Both the position numbers and the translations under genes were made by a program. Under the pieces are notes generated by a model. That model was given only the letters and a program-made list of their open reading frames with translations. It was not told the DNA's origin and searched no databases. Positions 12,910-21,999 of a DNA stretch of 43,423 bases are shown here, piece after piece. Source of the stretch: a virus; the IMG/VR virus record IMGVR_UViG_3300042691_043041, positions 1 through 43,423 of that record. One strand, written 5' to 3'. The stretch's first letter is position 1. The number at the start of each line of letters is the position of its first letter.

Positions 12910-15900
12910 GTGGCCGATACTGGGTGGCAGATAGCGGGATCAGGTGCAAATAAGACAGGCATCGGCACTGAGCCGTGGGATAATCCAGAGCGCATCGTTG
13001 CCGATGATGGGTCGGTCGCCAGTGCGAATGTTTTTGCGACAAATATTGTTTCTAACTGGCTGGTTGCGTACAACTTTGGAACGAATATTACCGGGACTGT
13101 GAACGGGGTCGAGACCCGTGCACAGATGAAAAATAACGCTGGCGGAACGGTTCTATATTATGACAGCGCGGCGCTGATTGACGAGACTAATGCTGTTGTT
13201 GGTACGGTGAAAGAGCCCGGCACAACAATCAGCACGTCGTCATACACGAATTACGATCAGGGCGGCGCGTCTGATACGTGGGGCTGGAGCAGTATATCAG
13301 CAAGCAAGATCAACGATGCTGATTCCGGCTTCGCCGTATCCACTTTCGCTAATTCAACATTCATGACTTCTAACTGCGACGTTTGCTGGCGAAAAGTCTA
13401 CTATACACTGACAACAAATTATAGTCTGACTTGTGACGCGGGTTCGTTCACCGAATCCGGGCAGGCGGCACTATTCGGCGCGAGCAGCGCGGCGGCGGCC
13501 GGTTCATTCACAGAATCCGGGCAGACAGCGGCGCTCGTCGTCGCATACAAATTCGACTGCGTTGCCGGCTCGTTCACTGAGTCTGGTCAAGACGCCTCGC
13601 CGGTCGCCGCATTCAAGGTCGATGCCGCCGCCGCCGCGTTCACGGAATCCGGTCAGGACGCTACGCTCAAGGCGGCGTACAAAATCGCCGGGAATCACGC
13701 CTATCAAGCTTTGCTTTCCGGCCAAGACGCTACGCTCAAGGCGGCGTACAAAATCGCCGGGAATCACGCCTATAACGCAGTAGTTTCCGGCCAAGATGCC
13801 ACGCTCAAGGCGGGTTTCGTGGTCGGTGCTGCCGCAGGGGCGTTCACAGAATCTGGCCAAACCGCCGCATTTCCGGTCGCATGGCGCTTGGATGCCGCCG
13901 CCGGCGCGTTCACCGAATCCGGCCAAGCCGCCGCATTTCCGCTTGCGTGGCATCTCGATGCCGCCGCCGGGGCGTTCACCGAATCCGGCCAAGCCGCGGC
14001 CTTCCCGATCGCTCACGCGGCGCTGAGCGCTGCCGCCGCCGCATTCGTCGAGTCCGGCCAAACAGCCGCCTTCCCGATCGCTTACGCGGCGCTGAGCGCT
14101 GCCGCCGCCGCATTCGTCGAATCCGGCCAAACCGCGGCCTTCCCGATCGGCTACGCGGCGCTGAGCGCGGCGGCGGGCGGATTCGTCGAATCTGGCCAAA
14201 CCGCCGCGTTGTTGGCGGCGTGGCGAATGGACACTGCCGCCGGGGCGTTCGTCGAATCCGGCCAAACCGCCGCATTTTCGGTCGCATGGCGCTTGGATGC
14301 CGCCGCCGGGGCGTTCACCGAATCCGGCCAAACCGCGGCCTTCCCGGTTGCGTGGCGGCTTGACGCGGCGGCGGGCGCGTTCACCGAATCCGGCCAAACC
14401 GCGGCCTTCCCGATCGCTCACGCGGCGCTGAGCGCTGTCGCCGCCGCATTCGTCGAGTCCGGCCAAACAGCCGCATTTCCGATCGCTTACGCGGCGCTGA
14501 GCGCGGCGGCGGGCGCATTCGTCGAATCCGGCCAAACCGCGGCCTTTCCGGTCGCGTGGCGCTTGGATGCGGCGGCGGGCGCATTCGTCGAGTCCGGCCA
14601 AACAGCCGCATTTCCGATCGCTTACGCGGCGCTGAGCGCGGCGGCGGGCGCATTCGTCGAATCCGGCCAAACCGCGGCCTTCCCGATCGCTTACGCGGCG
14701 CTGAGCGCTGCCGCCGCCGCATTCGTCGAGTCCGGCCAAACCGCCGCGCTTTTGGCTGCTTTCCAAGTCTCGGCGCAGCCGGCCGCATTCGTCGAGTCCG
14801 GCCAAACCGCCGCATTTCCCGTGGCGTTCGCTGCGTTGGACGCGGCGGCCGGCTCGATCTCTGTTTCTGGCGTCGCTGCCGCACTTGAGGCGGATTTGCT
14901 CTTTTCGGGCTCGGCGGCGGCGATTGCCGTTGACGGCCAAGCGGTCGATTTTCACATTGCCGTTTCGGTTCCGGCCGCGTTCGGCGCGCTCGCGCTCGGC
15001 GACGGCGGGACCGCGGTTTTGCGCGCCGCGCATATGGCGGTTGATGGTGGCGAGTTCGCCCTGTCCGGGCTCGCGGCGCAGCTTGTTTTCGGCTCGCGGC
15101 TGGATGCCGCCGCCGGCGCGTTCGGTCTGACGGGGCAAGCCTCGCTTCAGGCGGTTTCGTCGGCGGCGGGCGCCGGTGCGTTCTCTGTAAGCGGCGATAC
15201 AACCGGGCTCGCGCTCGCGACTGGATTCGCGGCGGCCGCGTTCGAGCTGACCGGGCAAGCCTCGCTCCGGGCGGCTTCGATTGCCGCGGAAACCGCCGCA
15301 TTTTCCGAGACAGGGCAGGCGGCGGGGCTGATTTCTGCGCGCGGGCTCGATGCGGCGGCCGGATCGTTCGGCGTCACTGGGCAAGACAACAATGGGCAGT
15401 ATGCCCTGAGCACGGCGGCGGGCGCCGCTGGATTCATCGAGGCTGGCCAAGACGTTAGCTTGATGGTGTCGCGCGTTGTCGCGGCCGACGCGGGCGGTTT
15501 CGCGGAGACGGGGCAGGCCGCGGCGCCGGTGTCGTCCCGATCGATCACGGCCGACGCGGGCGGTTTCGCGGAGACGGGGCAGGCCGCGGCGCCGGTGTCG
15601 TCCCGATCGATCGTGGCCGACGCGGGCGATTTCGCGGAGACGGGGCAGGCCGCGGCGCTTCTCGGCGGCGTCGCGCTTTCCGCGGCGGCGGCTGAGTTTG
15701 CCTTGTCCGGCCAAGACGCTGAATCTATTCGCGGTTACGCGATGGAATCCGCCGAAGCCGTTTTCGCGACGAGCGGGGATGTGATCGGGCTGAACGCCGC
15801 GCGCTCGATGGCCGTTGATGCGGGGCAGTTCGACGAGACCGGGCAGACGGGCGCTTTTCACGCTTCTGTGCTGGCGGAAACCGCTGCGTTCATCGAATCC

Positions 15901-17610
15901 GGGCAGGCCGCGGCGCTTCACGCTTCGATTAGCATCGATTTCGGCCAATTTGCGGTTGACGGGCCGCTTGTTGGTCTAGGCTATTCCTTGCGACTTACCG
16001 CCGACGCGGGCGATTTTTCCACGACAGGGCAGGTCGCACAACTCAACGCCGATGCTGCGCAAGACACGGGAACGGGCGCTTTCGATCTAACAACGGTCGC
16101 CGCTGTGCTACGGCACGATGTTGTGCACGGGCACGGAGAATTTTCCTACACCGGGAACGATGCAACGCTGCGGTTCTCGCCGGTGCTAGAAGGCGGCGAA
16201 TGCGCGCTTGTTGTCGCATCGACAGGAACAGAAGCCTATTCTTCGCGTACATTTGCGCTTGATGCAGGCGAATACACGCTCGCCGGGGGCGCGTCTGAGC
16301 GCAAAATGTCGATTGGCGCCGACGCTGGCACGGTGTCTGCGGCAGGAATTGCGGCGGATTTGCCGGCGACTCTCTCGATGAGCGCCGGCACTGGCGCCTT
16401 GTCTCATGTCGGTGTTGCGGCCGGCTTTGGTCGGTCGGTCACTTTGTCGGCGGAAGCCGGTGCGGTGTCGATGATCGGGCTCGCGGCGCTGTTCGGGCTC
16501 GCGCGCATCACAAATGCGGCGGATTTCCTGGAGACTGGCGTCGCCGTTGGGTTAGCTGCGAGATGGGCGCTTTCGGCCGATGCGGCGGTGTTTTCTCATG
16601 CCGGGCAGTTGGTCGATTTCCCGCGGGGTGTGCGGCTAGGATCAGATTCCGGCGCTTTTGTCGAGTCGGGTGCCTCGATCGATGCTCCCACAACTCGCCT
16701 GTTTGATGGCGCGGCCGGCGCGCTTACTTTCGCCGGGCAATCGGCCGCAACAACTGCCGCATGGCGAATCGTCGCCGATGGTGTCGCGTTGACGCTGACG
16801 ACACAAGCGGCTGATCTGAACTCGATTCGCAGCTTGGACGCCAGCGCGCTCGATCTTTCGCTGACCGGGCAAGCCGCGACAACTGGGGCGGCGCACTTGA
16901 TAGCTGCGGAATCCGCCGCATTCTCGCTATCGGCGGTGTCCGCCACCACTTTCGCGGCGCGCATTGTTGATGCGCTAGCGGCGGCGCTTTCTCTTGTCGG
17001 GCAGACTGTCGAGATCGGAACACGATACTTGATGACGGCCGATGGTTTCGGGCTTAGCTTGAATTTGCTCGATTCTGGTCTTGTTGCGGCGCTGTCGTTG
17101 CCGATCGATCCTGGCGCGGCGGCGGTCGGCGGCCACGCCGCGCAATTCCACACATTGACAACGCTGCCGGCCGACGCGGGCGGTTTCGAGGTTGTAGGGA
17201 ACGAGGCGTCCGGGACGGGGATCGCGCGTGCTCTCGCCGCGAACGCGGGGGCGTTCTCGCTCGCGGGTGCAGGAACGGCCACAAACGTAGCGTTGTTAAT
17301 GGCGGCCGGCGCGGGCGAGATCGCGCTTGATGGCGCTGCGGCGGCGCTGACGGCGCGTTGGGCGCTCCAAGCAGACGCGGCGGCGCTGACGATCGGCGCG
17401 GGCTCGGTCGGGGCTGCGGCGACCATGGCGGCCGGTGCGGGCGCGTTCGCGCTCGGCGGACGGGTGGCCGATCTAGTCAACACAAGCAGCATCATCGTTG
17501 AGTTGCTGGCCGATCTAGGTTACAGTAGAGACTTGCTGGCTACACTAGCCACCACCTCAACGTTACTTGGCGGTTACGTGCCAATTGTTGAATTTGAGGC
17601 TGAATTATGA
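12910..17610 (+). CDS. Giant repeat protein of about 60 units of 22 residues, probable virion fibre
   Basis: This is a 1566-residue protein. Residues 1-165 are non-repetitive (NKTGIGTEPWDNPERIVADD, DTWGWSSISASKI). From about residue 176 to near the end it is made of 22- to 23-residue units of the consensus AAAGAFTESGQTAAFPVAWR with D at the boundary. The units are nearly identical up to about residue 640, then drift (AETGQAAAPVSS, later LTGQAA). The end (LLADLGYSRDLLATLA) is again unique. Phages often carry long proteins with AGxFxxxGQxA units, probably β-rich fibres or surface coats. It lies among head-neck genes, not in the tail-fibre region. It overlaps the next gene by 4 bp (ATGA). Confidence 0.75.
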   Translation: MADTGWQIAGSGANKTGIGTEPWDNPERIVADDGSVASANVFATNIVSNWLVAYNFGTNITGTVNGVETRAQMKNNAGGTVLYYDSAALIDETNAVVGTVKEPGTTISTSSYTNYDQGGASDTWGWSSISASKINDADSGFAVSTFANSTFMTSNCDVCWRKVYYTLTTNYSLTCDAGSFTESGQAALFGASSAAAAGSFTESGQTAALVVAYKFDCVAGSFTESGQDASPVAAFKVDAAAAAFTESGQDATLKAAYKIAGNHAYQALLSGQDATLKAAYKIAGNHAYNAVVSGQDATLKAGFVVGAAAGAFTESGQTAAFPVAWRLDAAAGAFTESGQAAAFPLAWHLDAAAGAFTESGQAAAFPIAHAALSAAAAAFVESGQTAAFPIAYAALSAAAAAFVESGQTAAFPIGYAALSAAAGGFVESGQTAALLAAWRMDTAAGAFVESGQTAAFSVAWRLDAAAGAFTESGQTAAFPVAWRLDAAAGAFTESGQTAAFPIAHAALSAVAAAFVESGQTAAFPIAYAALSAAAGAFVESGQTAAFPVAWRLDAAAGAFVESGQTAAFPIAYAALSAAAGAFVESGQTAAFPIAYAALSAAAAAFVESGQTAALLAAFQVSAQPAAFVESGQTAAFPVAFAALDAAAGSISVSGVAAALEADLLFSGSAAAIAVDGQAVDFHIAVSVPAAFGALALGDGGTAVLRAAHMAVDGGEFALSGLAAQLVFGSRLDAAAGAFGLTGQASLQAVSSAAGAGAFSVSGDTTGLALATGFAAAAFELTGQASLRAASIAAETAAFSETGQAAGLISARGLDAAAGSFGVTGQDNNGQYALSTAAGAAGFIEAGQDVSLMVSRVVAADAGGFAETGQAAAPVSSRSITADAGGFAETGQAAAPVSSRSIVADAGDFAETGQAAALLGGVALSAAAAEFALSGQDAESIRGYAMESAEAVFATSGDVIGLNAARSMAVDAGQFDETGQTGAFHASVLAETAAFIESGQAAALHASISIDFGQFAVDGPLVGLGYSLRLTADAGDFSTTGQVAQLNADAAQDTGTGAFDLTTVAAVLRHDVVHGHGEFSYTGNDATLRFSPVLEGGECALVVASTGTEAYSSRTFALDAGEYTLAGGASERKMSIGADAGTVSAAGIAADLPATLSMSAGTGALSHVGVAAGFGRSVTLSAEAGAVSMIGLAALFGLARITNAADFLETGVAVGLAARWALSADAAVFSHAGQLVDFPRGVRLGSDSGAFVESGASIDAPTTRLFDGAAGALTFAGQSAATTAAWRIVADGVALTLTTQAADLNSIRSLDASALDLSLTGQAATTGAAHLIAAESAAFSLSAVSATTFAARIVDALAAALSLVGQTVEIGTRYLMTADGFGLSLNLLDSGLVAALSLPIDPGAAAVGGHAAQFHTLTTLPADAGGFEVVGNEASGTGIARALAANAGAFSLAGAGTATNVALLMAAGAGEIALDGAAAALTARWALQADAAALTIGAGSVGAAATMAAGAGAFALGGRVADLVNTSSIIVELLADLGYSRDLLATLATTSTLLGGYVPIVEFEAEL
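13499..14853. repeat. 66/69-bp DNA repeats within the giant repeat gene
   Basis: About twenty in-frame copies of 66- or 69-bp units share long identical DNA, for example GCATTCGTCGAATCCGGCCA and GATCGCTTACGCGGCGCTGA. Such identity at synonymous positions indicates recent unequal recombination, so copy number is likely to vary. The repeats also create several copies of the dispersed motif (AAACCGCCGCAT). They leave a long antisense frame open, which is an artefact. Confidence 0.85.
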
Positions 17611-17984
17611 GGGCGGATCAAGATACAACAATGGTGGCGGGGGACCGCCTCGATCTTCGTTACACAGTGACGGACGAGGCGACCGGCGCGGTTGTTGACT
17701 TGACCGGTGCCACCTCGATTCAGTGGAAGGCGTCAAAAGAAATCACTCGTACTGACGGAACTGTTACTTTTTCTTCGACTCCGGTTGTCTCGAAGGCGAC
17801 AGGATCGGGGATCGTAACGACTCCCTTGAGCGGGTTGGTTATTGTCAGTTTGCTTGCTGCGGACACCAAGGACTTAACTCCTGGGGATTACCACTCCGAG
17901 CTGGAAATAACGCTATTTAATGCGTCCGGTCCTTACACGGTCGCGCAAGGAACGCTTACAATCCTTAAGGGTCTGATTCGATGA
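17607..17984 (+). CDS. Small Ig-like phage protein (BppU-like N-terminal fold)
   Basis: This is a 125-residue β-sandwich type protein. It matches the pattern of the N-terminal domain of baseplate upper proteins: VAGDRLDLRYTVTDEATGAV, then VDLTGATSIQWKASKE, and PGDYHSELEITLFNASGPYT followed by GTLTILKG. Such domains usually link fibres or receptor-binding proteins to a virion. It is encoded directly after the giant repeat protein with an ATGA overlap, so it could be its anchor. It overlaps the next gene by 4 bp. Confidence 0.65.
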   Translation: MRADQDTTMVAGDRLDLRYTVTDEATGAVVDLTGATSIQWKASKEITRTDGTVTFSSTPVVSKATGSGIVTTPLSGLVIVSLLAADTKDLTPGDYHSELEITLFNASGPYTVAQGTLTILKGLIR

Positions 17985-18484
17985 CAATTGTTGTTGAAAA
18001 CGGGACCGGGCTTGCGGACGCGGTTTCCTACGCGAGCGCTGCGGATGCAGACACGTACTGGCTTTCGGAGGCTGACGAAACATGGTCTGGATTTTCTACG
18101 GCTGAGAAAGAAATCGCGCTAGTCCGCGCCACGCGGGAAATCGAGGCGTTGTATTCGGCACGGTTCATCGGGCAGCGAAATTCAACAGCACAAGCGCTTT
18201 CTTGGCCGAGAACAAACGCGGTTGATCGTGACGGGCTGTTACGGGAAGGCGAGGTTCCGGCGCCCGTTGCGCTCGCAACAATCGAATTGGCGCGCACAAC
18301 CGCGACGGAAGATCCGCGCACAACCGCCGATGTTTCCGACGTAGCGTCGGAGACAATCAAGGTCGGGCCGATCGAGTTATCCACCGATTACACCGATGCA
18401 CGGGTGTCGGCGCGGAAGCGAATCGAGCAGTTGCTGGCGTCGGTTATTGTCGGCGGTATGTCACAACGGTTGCATCGGACGTAA
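17981..18484 (+). CDS. Head-tail adaptor candidate (DnaT-like phage family)
   Basis: This is a 167-residue protein with the opening VENGTGLADAVSYASAADAD, then EKEIALVRATREIEALYSAR, and STAQALSWPRTNAVD. This is the family often annotated as DnaT-like ssDNA-binding protein in phages. It belongs with gp6-type connector proteins that sit between portal and tail. The connector role fits the gene order (adaptor, closure, tail completion, tail terminator, tube). The helical core is typical for such adaptors. ATGA overlap with the gene before. Confidence 0.72.
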   Translation: MTIVVENGTGLADAVSYASAADADTYWLSEADETWSGFSTAEKEIALVRATREIEALYSARFIGQRNSTAQALSWPRTNAVDRDGLLREGEVPAPVALATIELARTTATEDPRTTADVSDVASETIKVGPIELSTDYTDARVSARKRIEQLLASVIVGGMSQRLHRT

Positions 18485-18487
18485 TCG

Positions 18488-18898
18488 ATGGCAATCGACT
18501 GGAACAGCATCCGCCGGAAGATAACCGCCGCAATATTGCGGATCAACTCGACTCCTGTCGTGGTGCGCCGCGTGTCTGTTCGCGGCGCGTTCGATACGGT
18601 GACGGGGGCGATGGGAGCGGATACCTACCAGACGTTTTCCGCTGCGGCGGTTTTGACTGAAAGTGTCATTGGTGCTGCCATTTTGCAGAGTATCGGCGAC
18701 AGCGCAAAAGAACAGCTCGGCGCGTTCTTTGTTCGGCAAACGGTGGACGTTATCTTTGCGGCTAGTCCCTCATACACGCCGCAAGTCGGTGACATCTTGG
18801 AGATGACGGAAGGGAACAAAATCCTAGCGACGGTCACGCCGTTTCGTGCGACTTTTGGCGCTGCGCTGGCTTACGGCGCGACGTTCTCGCAGGTATAG
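18488..18898 (+). CDS. Head closure protein candidate
   Basis: This is a 136-residue protein with a helical start (WNSIRRKITAAILRINSTPV) followed by β-strands (VVVRRVSVRGAFDTVTG, VDVIFAASPSYTPQVGDILE). Its size, fold pattern and place right after the adaptor match head closure proteins of siphophages. The family was not recognised by name. Its gene contains a copy of the dispersed motif joined to a perfect 14-bp palindrome (CCGCAATATTGCGG, 18528-18541) and a second copy in the opposite direction (18643). It is 3 bp from the gene before it and after it. Confidence 0.55.
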   Translation: MAIDWNSIRRKITAAILRINSTPVVVRRVSVRGAFDTVTGAMGADTYQTFSAAAVLTESVIGAAILQSIGDSAKEQLGAFFVRQTVDVIFAASPSYTPQVGDILEMTEGNKILATVTPFRATFGAALAYGATFSQV

Positions 18899-18901
18899 GC
18901 A

Positions 18902-19384
18902 ATGCCGAATAAACTCGATCCGCAACAATGGGCCGCGCAGTTGTCGCAGCTTGGCAAGAATTGGCCAGCGGAGGCGTTTTCGATCTTTCTGCGCTACATG
19001 GCGCTTACCGCGCTGCGCGGCGTGGTTTACCGGTCGCCGGTCGGCGATCCCGATTTCTGGAAGATGAAACCGCCGCCTGGGTACGTCGGTGGCCAATTTC
19101 GCGGGAATTGGGACGTGTCTATCGGCGATCCTAACGCGAGTGAGCCTACGGGGGTCGATCCGCACGGCGAGGCGACTTTCGCACAAGGAAGCGCTACTAT
19201 TGGTCAGCTTGGGCCGAAGAACATCAATAGAGTCTGGCTTTTAAACAATCTGGCCTATGCGGTAAGACTAGAGGAGGGCTGGTCATGGCAGGCGCCGGGA
19301 CCGGGCGGGATCGTTGGAATCACCGCGACGGAGATAATCAACGCGACGGCACCAAACAGCATTTTTAGCGTGATGCGGCAGTGA
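18902..19384 (+). CDS. Tail completion / neck protein (HK97 gp10-like)
   Basis: This is a 160-residue protein of the gp10-like neck family. The hallmark is RSPVGDPDFW, followed by GGQFRGNWDVSIGDP and later NNLAYAVRLEEGWSWQAP, matching the usual pattern of cleared N-terminal helix, RxSPVDTGxxRxNW and LPYAxxxExG. Such proteins join the finished tail to the head. The start ATG is at 18902. The stop overlaps the next gene by 4 bp. Confidence 0.78.
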   Translation: MPNKLDPQQWAAQLSQLGKNWPAEAFSIFLRYMALTALRGVVYRSPVGDPDFWKMKPPPGYVGGQFRGNWDVSIGDPNASEPTGVDPHGEATFAQGSATIGQLGPKNINRVWLLNNLAYAVRLEEGWSWQAPGPGGIVGITATEIINATAPNSIFSVMRQ

Positions 19385-19788
19385 TGTTGGCGTTTTCCAA
19401 AGCAGTCTTGGCTCATTTTACCGCTCAGTGGGGCGGCTTTACTGTGATTCAGGAGGAAAACACTCTTTTCTCGCCGCCAGTCAATACGCCCTGGGTGCGC
19501 ATCAATATTGTGACTGCGACCACAACGCAAGTATCGGTCGGACCAACGAGTCTAGATCGGACAACCGGCTATGTTCAGGCCACCGTATTTTCGCCGCTAC
19601 AACAAGGACATGAGCGGAGAGATTTCCTAATTGAGAGGCTGTTGCCGATTTTTAGGAAGATTCGCGTCGGCGGGGCGCAGTTTTTGACGCCTTCAACAAC
19701 GATCAATCTTGACATTGGCGAGCCATGGTACATGGCCTCGGTCCGTTGGCCGTTTTGGCTTGATCTTGAGACTACCGCAACTATCTAG
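19381..19788 (+). CDS. Tail terminator protein (DUF4128-like)
   Basis: This is a 135-residue protein that resembles the DUF4128 tail terminator family. The pattern is VIQEENTLFSPPVNTPWVRI, then GYVQATVFSPLQQGHERRD and FLIERLLPIFRKIRVGGAQF, ending in a strand with YMASVRWPFWLDL. Tail terminators cap the tail tube and stop its growth. Start GTG 19381 or ATG 19384. The GTG overlaps the previous stop. It lies directly before the tube gene, as expected. Confidence 0.75.
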   Translation: MMLAFSKAVLAHFTAQWGGFTVIQEENTLFSPPVNTPWVRINIVTATTTQVSVGPTSLDRTTGYVQATVFSPLQQGHERRDFLIERLLPIFRKIRVGGAQFLTPSTTINLDIGEPWYMASVRWPFWLDLETTATI

Positions 19789-19803
19789 CACGGAGTGCCG
19801 GCC

Positions 19804-21264
19804 ATGACTTCAGCGAATCTTGTTCAACTGGCGTACGTCGCAGAGTCCACTTGGGGCGTCACTCCGACGACTCCACAAATGAATCTGTTGCGTTATGTTA
19901 GCGATTCCCTCAAATACAACATTGATTACGTTGTGTCGGAGGAAATCACGCCCTACCGTCAACCGCAAGACGTGATCAACGTCGGTTATCGCGCGTCCGG
20001 TGCGGTGAACTTCGAAATGTCGGCGGACACTTTCGACGATTTCATCGCCTCGGTGATGTGTCGTCCTTGGACGACTTTGCCGATGATTGTGAATGTCACG
20101 GCCGATACTGAGGTTAGTGGCGTAACCGACAGCTCGGACACGTTTTCCGTTGCGTCCGGCGGCGCGTCGTTCAAGCTCGGGCATTTGCTTCGCACAACTG
20201 GCTTTACGAATTCGGCGAACAACGGGGTTTTTCGCGTCGCGTCGTCTACGGCCAACACGGTTGTCGTCGGCGGAACGCCGACACTTGTTGATGAAACCGC
20301 GCCGCCGGTCGGCGCGAAGTTGCAAGTTGTTGGTTTCCAAGGCGCATCCGGAGACATCACTGCCACGGCCACGGGACTCGGCAGCACAGCCCTTGATTTC
20401 ACCACTCTTGGCCTTGCGGTCGGGCAGTGGGTTAAGATTGGAGGCTCGGCGACGGCCGACAAGTTCGCGACGGCCGCGCTCAATGGCTGGGCTCGAATCA
20501 CCGCGATTGCCGCGAACGCGCTGACGCTAGACAACCGTCCGACTGGTTGGACAACGGATTCCGGCGCGTCGAAAACGATCAAGGTCTGGTGCGGCGATTA
20601 CTTGCGCGTAGGAACTTCGTCCAATCTAGTTCAAAAATCCTTTTCGATTGAGAAAGGATTCCTGGGGCAGACGGTTCCTAACTACATCGTTTATGCCGGC
20701 ATGGTCGTCGGGCAAATGGCGCTCACTTTTCGGCCGGGCGCTGTTCTGCGCGGCTCAGTCGAGTTCATGGGCAAGTCGGCGTCCATCTCGACAACCGCGC
20801 TCGATGCCTCGCCGACTGCCGCAACGGCATCCGATGTTCTGAATTCGGTCTCCGACGTGGGTGTGATCGCCGAAGGCGGCGCGCGCGTGGCGTCGCCGAA
20901 TTTCGTGCAGGAGTTCTCGATCAACATTGTCAACTCGTTGATCGCGCGGACAGGCATCGGGAATTCTGGACTCGTGGGCATCGGCCACGGCCGAGAACAG
21001 GTTACGGGGAAGTTGACGACGTATTTCGGAGACGCCACCCAGTATTCGAAGTTCATCAATGATACGGCCAGCTCGATCGCTTGCCAAGTCGGCACTGACA
21101 ATGCGGGCTATGTCGTCACGGTTCCGTCGCTTAAATTCAGCGATTCTGACGTTTCCGTGTCCGGGACCGACACGGACGTTATTGCCGATAACTCTTGGTC
21201 GGCAATCTACGACACCACAACCGCGACATCGCTGCAATTTGATCGGCTTGCGTATTACGAATAG
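19804..21264 (+). CDS. Major tail tube protein
   Basis: This is a 486-residue protein with the start of the phage tube family: ANLVQLAYVAESTWGVTPTT, then MNLLRYVSDSLKYNIDYVVS and EEITPYRQPQDVINVGYRAS. The end, LKFSDSDVSVSGTDTDVIAD followed by FDRLAYYE, is also typical. It is longer than simple tube proteins because of an inserted β-rich region of about 140 residues (roughly 100-240). That insert contains two similar modules (NSANNGVFRVASSTANTVVV and ALNGWARITAIAANALTLDN), which would project from the tube surface. ATG 19804 is chosen because GGAG ends eight bases before it. Confidence 0.82.
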   Translation: MTSANLVQLAYVAESTWGVTPTTPQMNLLRYVSDSLKYNIDYVVSEEITPYRQPQDVINVGYRASGAVNFEMSADTFDDFIASVMCRPWTTLPMIVNVTADTEVSGVTDSSDTFSVASGGASFKLGHLLRTTGFTNSANNGVFRVASSTANTVVVGGTPTLVDETAPPVGAKLQVVGFQGASGDITATATGLGSTALDFTTLGLAVGQWVKIGGSATADKFATAALNGWARITAIAANALTLDNRPTGWTTDSGASKTIKVWCGDYLRVGTSSNLVQKSFSIEKGFLGQTVPNYIVYAGMVVGQMALTFRPGAVLRGSVEFMGKSASISTTALDASPTAATASDVLNSVSDVGVIAEGGARVASPNFVQEFSINIVNSLIARTGIGNSGLVGIGHGREQVTGKLTTYFGDATQYSKFINDTASSIACQVGTDNAGYVVTVPSLKFSDSDVSVSGTDTDVIADNSWSAIYDTTTATSLQFDRLAYYE

Positions 21265-21280
21265 GAAACAGGTCACAGAA

Positions 21281-21691
21281 ATGCGACTCGGGAACTCGAA
21301 CGCGAGTGTCACGGCGGAAGCGGCGGAATCGGGGATTTGGATCGATTCGCCGTTCGGCGGGCTGAGGGTCAAGATCAGGCACCCGGCGTCGTCGCAATAT
21401 CGTTCAGTATTGCGGCGGTTTCGTGACAAATACGTTACGGCGGAGGCTGATCAACAGGAGGAACTTTACAAAGAGGCGGTTGTGATAGGAATCACTGCCG
21501 ATGTTTCGGGGATGGTCGATATTAACGGCGTGAGTCTGGAGTTCTCGCCGGAATTGTTTGAATCCATCGTCGCGAACAAGGATAACCGCCCCTTTGTCGA
21601 TTGGATTTACGCGAGATCGCTTGAGTTGAGCGAGGCGCGAGCCTTCGAGGCACTCCTAAAAAACTCCGGGAGTGTCTCGCTTGGCGCTTGA
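21281..21691 (+). CDS. Tail assembly chaperone, short form (G-like)
   Basis: This is a 136-residue protein. It occupies the position of lambda gpG between tube and tape measure. It starts MRLGNSNASVTAEAAESGIW and has GGLRVKIRHPASSQYRSVLR, then a helical middle and IYARSLELSEARAFEALLKN. A slippery heptamer close to its end (21658-21664) would let part of the ribosomes continue into the next frame. The G/GT pair coats the tape measure protein during tail assembly. Confidence 0.8.
   Translation: MRLGNSNASVTAEAAESGIWIDSPFGGLRVKIRHPASSQYRSVLRRFRDKYVTAEADQQEELYKEAVVIGITADVSGMVDINGVSLEFSPELFESIVANKDNRPFVDWIYARSLELSEARAFEALLKNSGSVSLGA
21658..21664 (+). promoter_or_regulatory. Programmed -1 frameshift site A_AAA_AAC
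   Basis: In the G frame the codons are CTA AAA AAC, which is the X_XXY_YYZ type A_AAA_AAC. It lies 27 bp before the G stop codon. A one-base slip back enters the frame that is open to 21999. This matches the conserved translational frameshift of siphophage tail chaperones. Confidence 0.8.
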
Positions 21692-21999
21692 AGTGGGCGA
21701 GGCACGCTGAAACAATTCGGCGGCAAGCGATTCTTGCCGGGCAAGAATTGCCCAAGTTCTTGCGAGATGAGCCAAAGGCCGGGCCGGAAGTTGAGCTATA
21801 CATGCGAGATTGGGCGACTCTTGCATCGTGCAGGCCGGTTTCTTCTGCCGGGTCGCCGCTTCCCATTCCTTGGACGGCGGTTGATGCTTACGCAACAAGA
21901 AGGGGCATTGATAACGCAATAGATTTCATGGAATTCGAGACTGCGATCGCCGCGTGCGAGGCGTGCTTTCTTAAGCATTGGGAAGAAACCAACAAATGA
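21664..21999 (+). CDS. Tail assembly chaperone extension (T-like), made by frameshift
   Basis: This frame is read after the -1 slip. It continues KKLRECLAWRLKWARHAETI, then ILAGQELPKFLRDEPKAGP, ELYMRDWATLASCRPVSS and an end EACFLKHWEETNK. The joined GT protein would have 239 residues. Alone it could only start from a TTG at 21688, which lacks a good ribosome-binding site, so frameshifting is the better explanation. The T part normally recruits the tape measure. The stop overlaps the tape measure ATG by 4 bp. Confidence 0.78.
   Translation, partial: LRECLAWRLKWARHAETIRRQAILAGQELPKFLRDEPKAGPEVELYMRDWATLASCRPVSSAGSPLPIPWTAVDAYATRRGIDNAIDFMEFETAIAACEACFLKHWEETNK

Noticed and set aside
13504-15948. 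Long antisense open frame (814 codons, Arg/Gly-rich) opposite the giant repeat gene
   Set aside because: It is open only because the sense repeats avoid certain triplets. Its product is low-complexity Arg-rich, has no ribosome-binding site, and mirrors every sense repeat.
18528-18541. Palindrome CCGCAATATTGCGG as an operator
   Set aside because: It lies inside the coding sequence of the head closure candidate with no promoter near. It is probably a chance extension of the dispersed motif.
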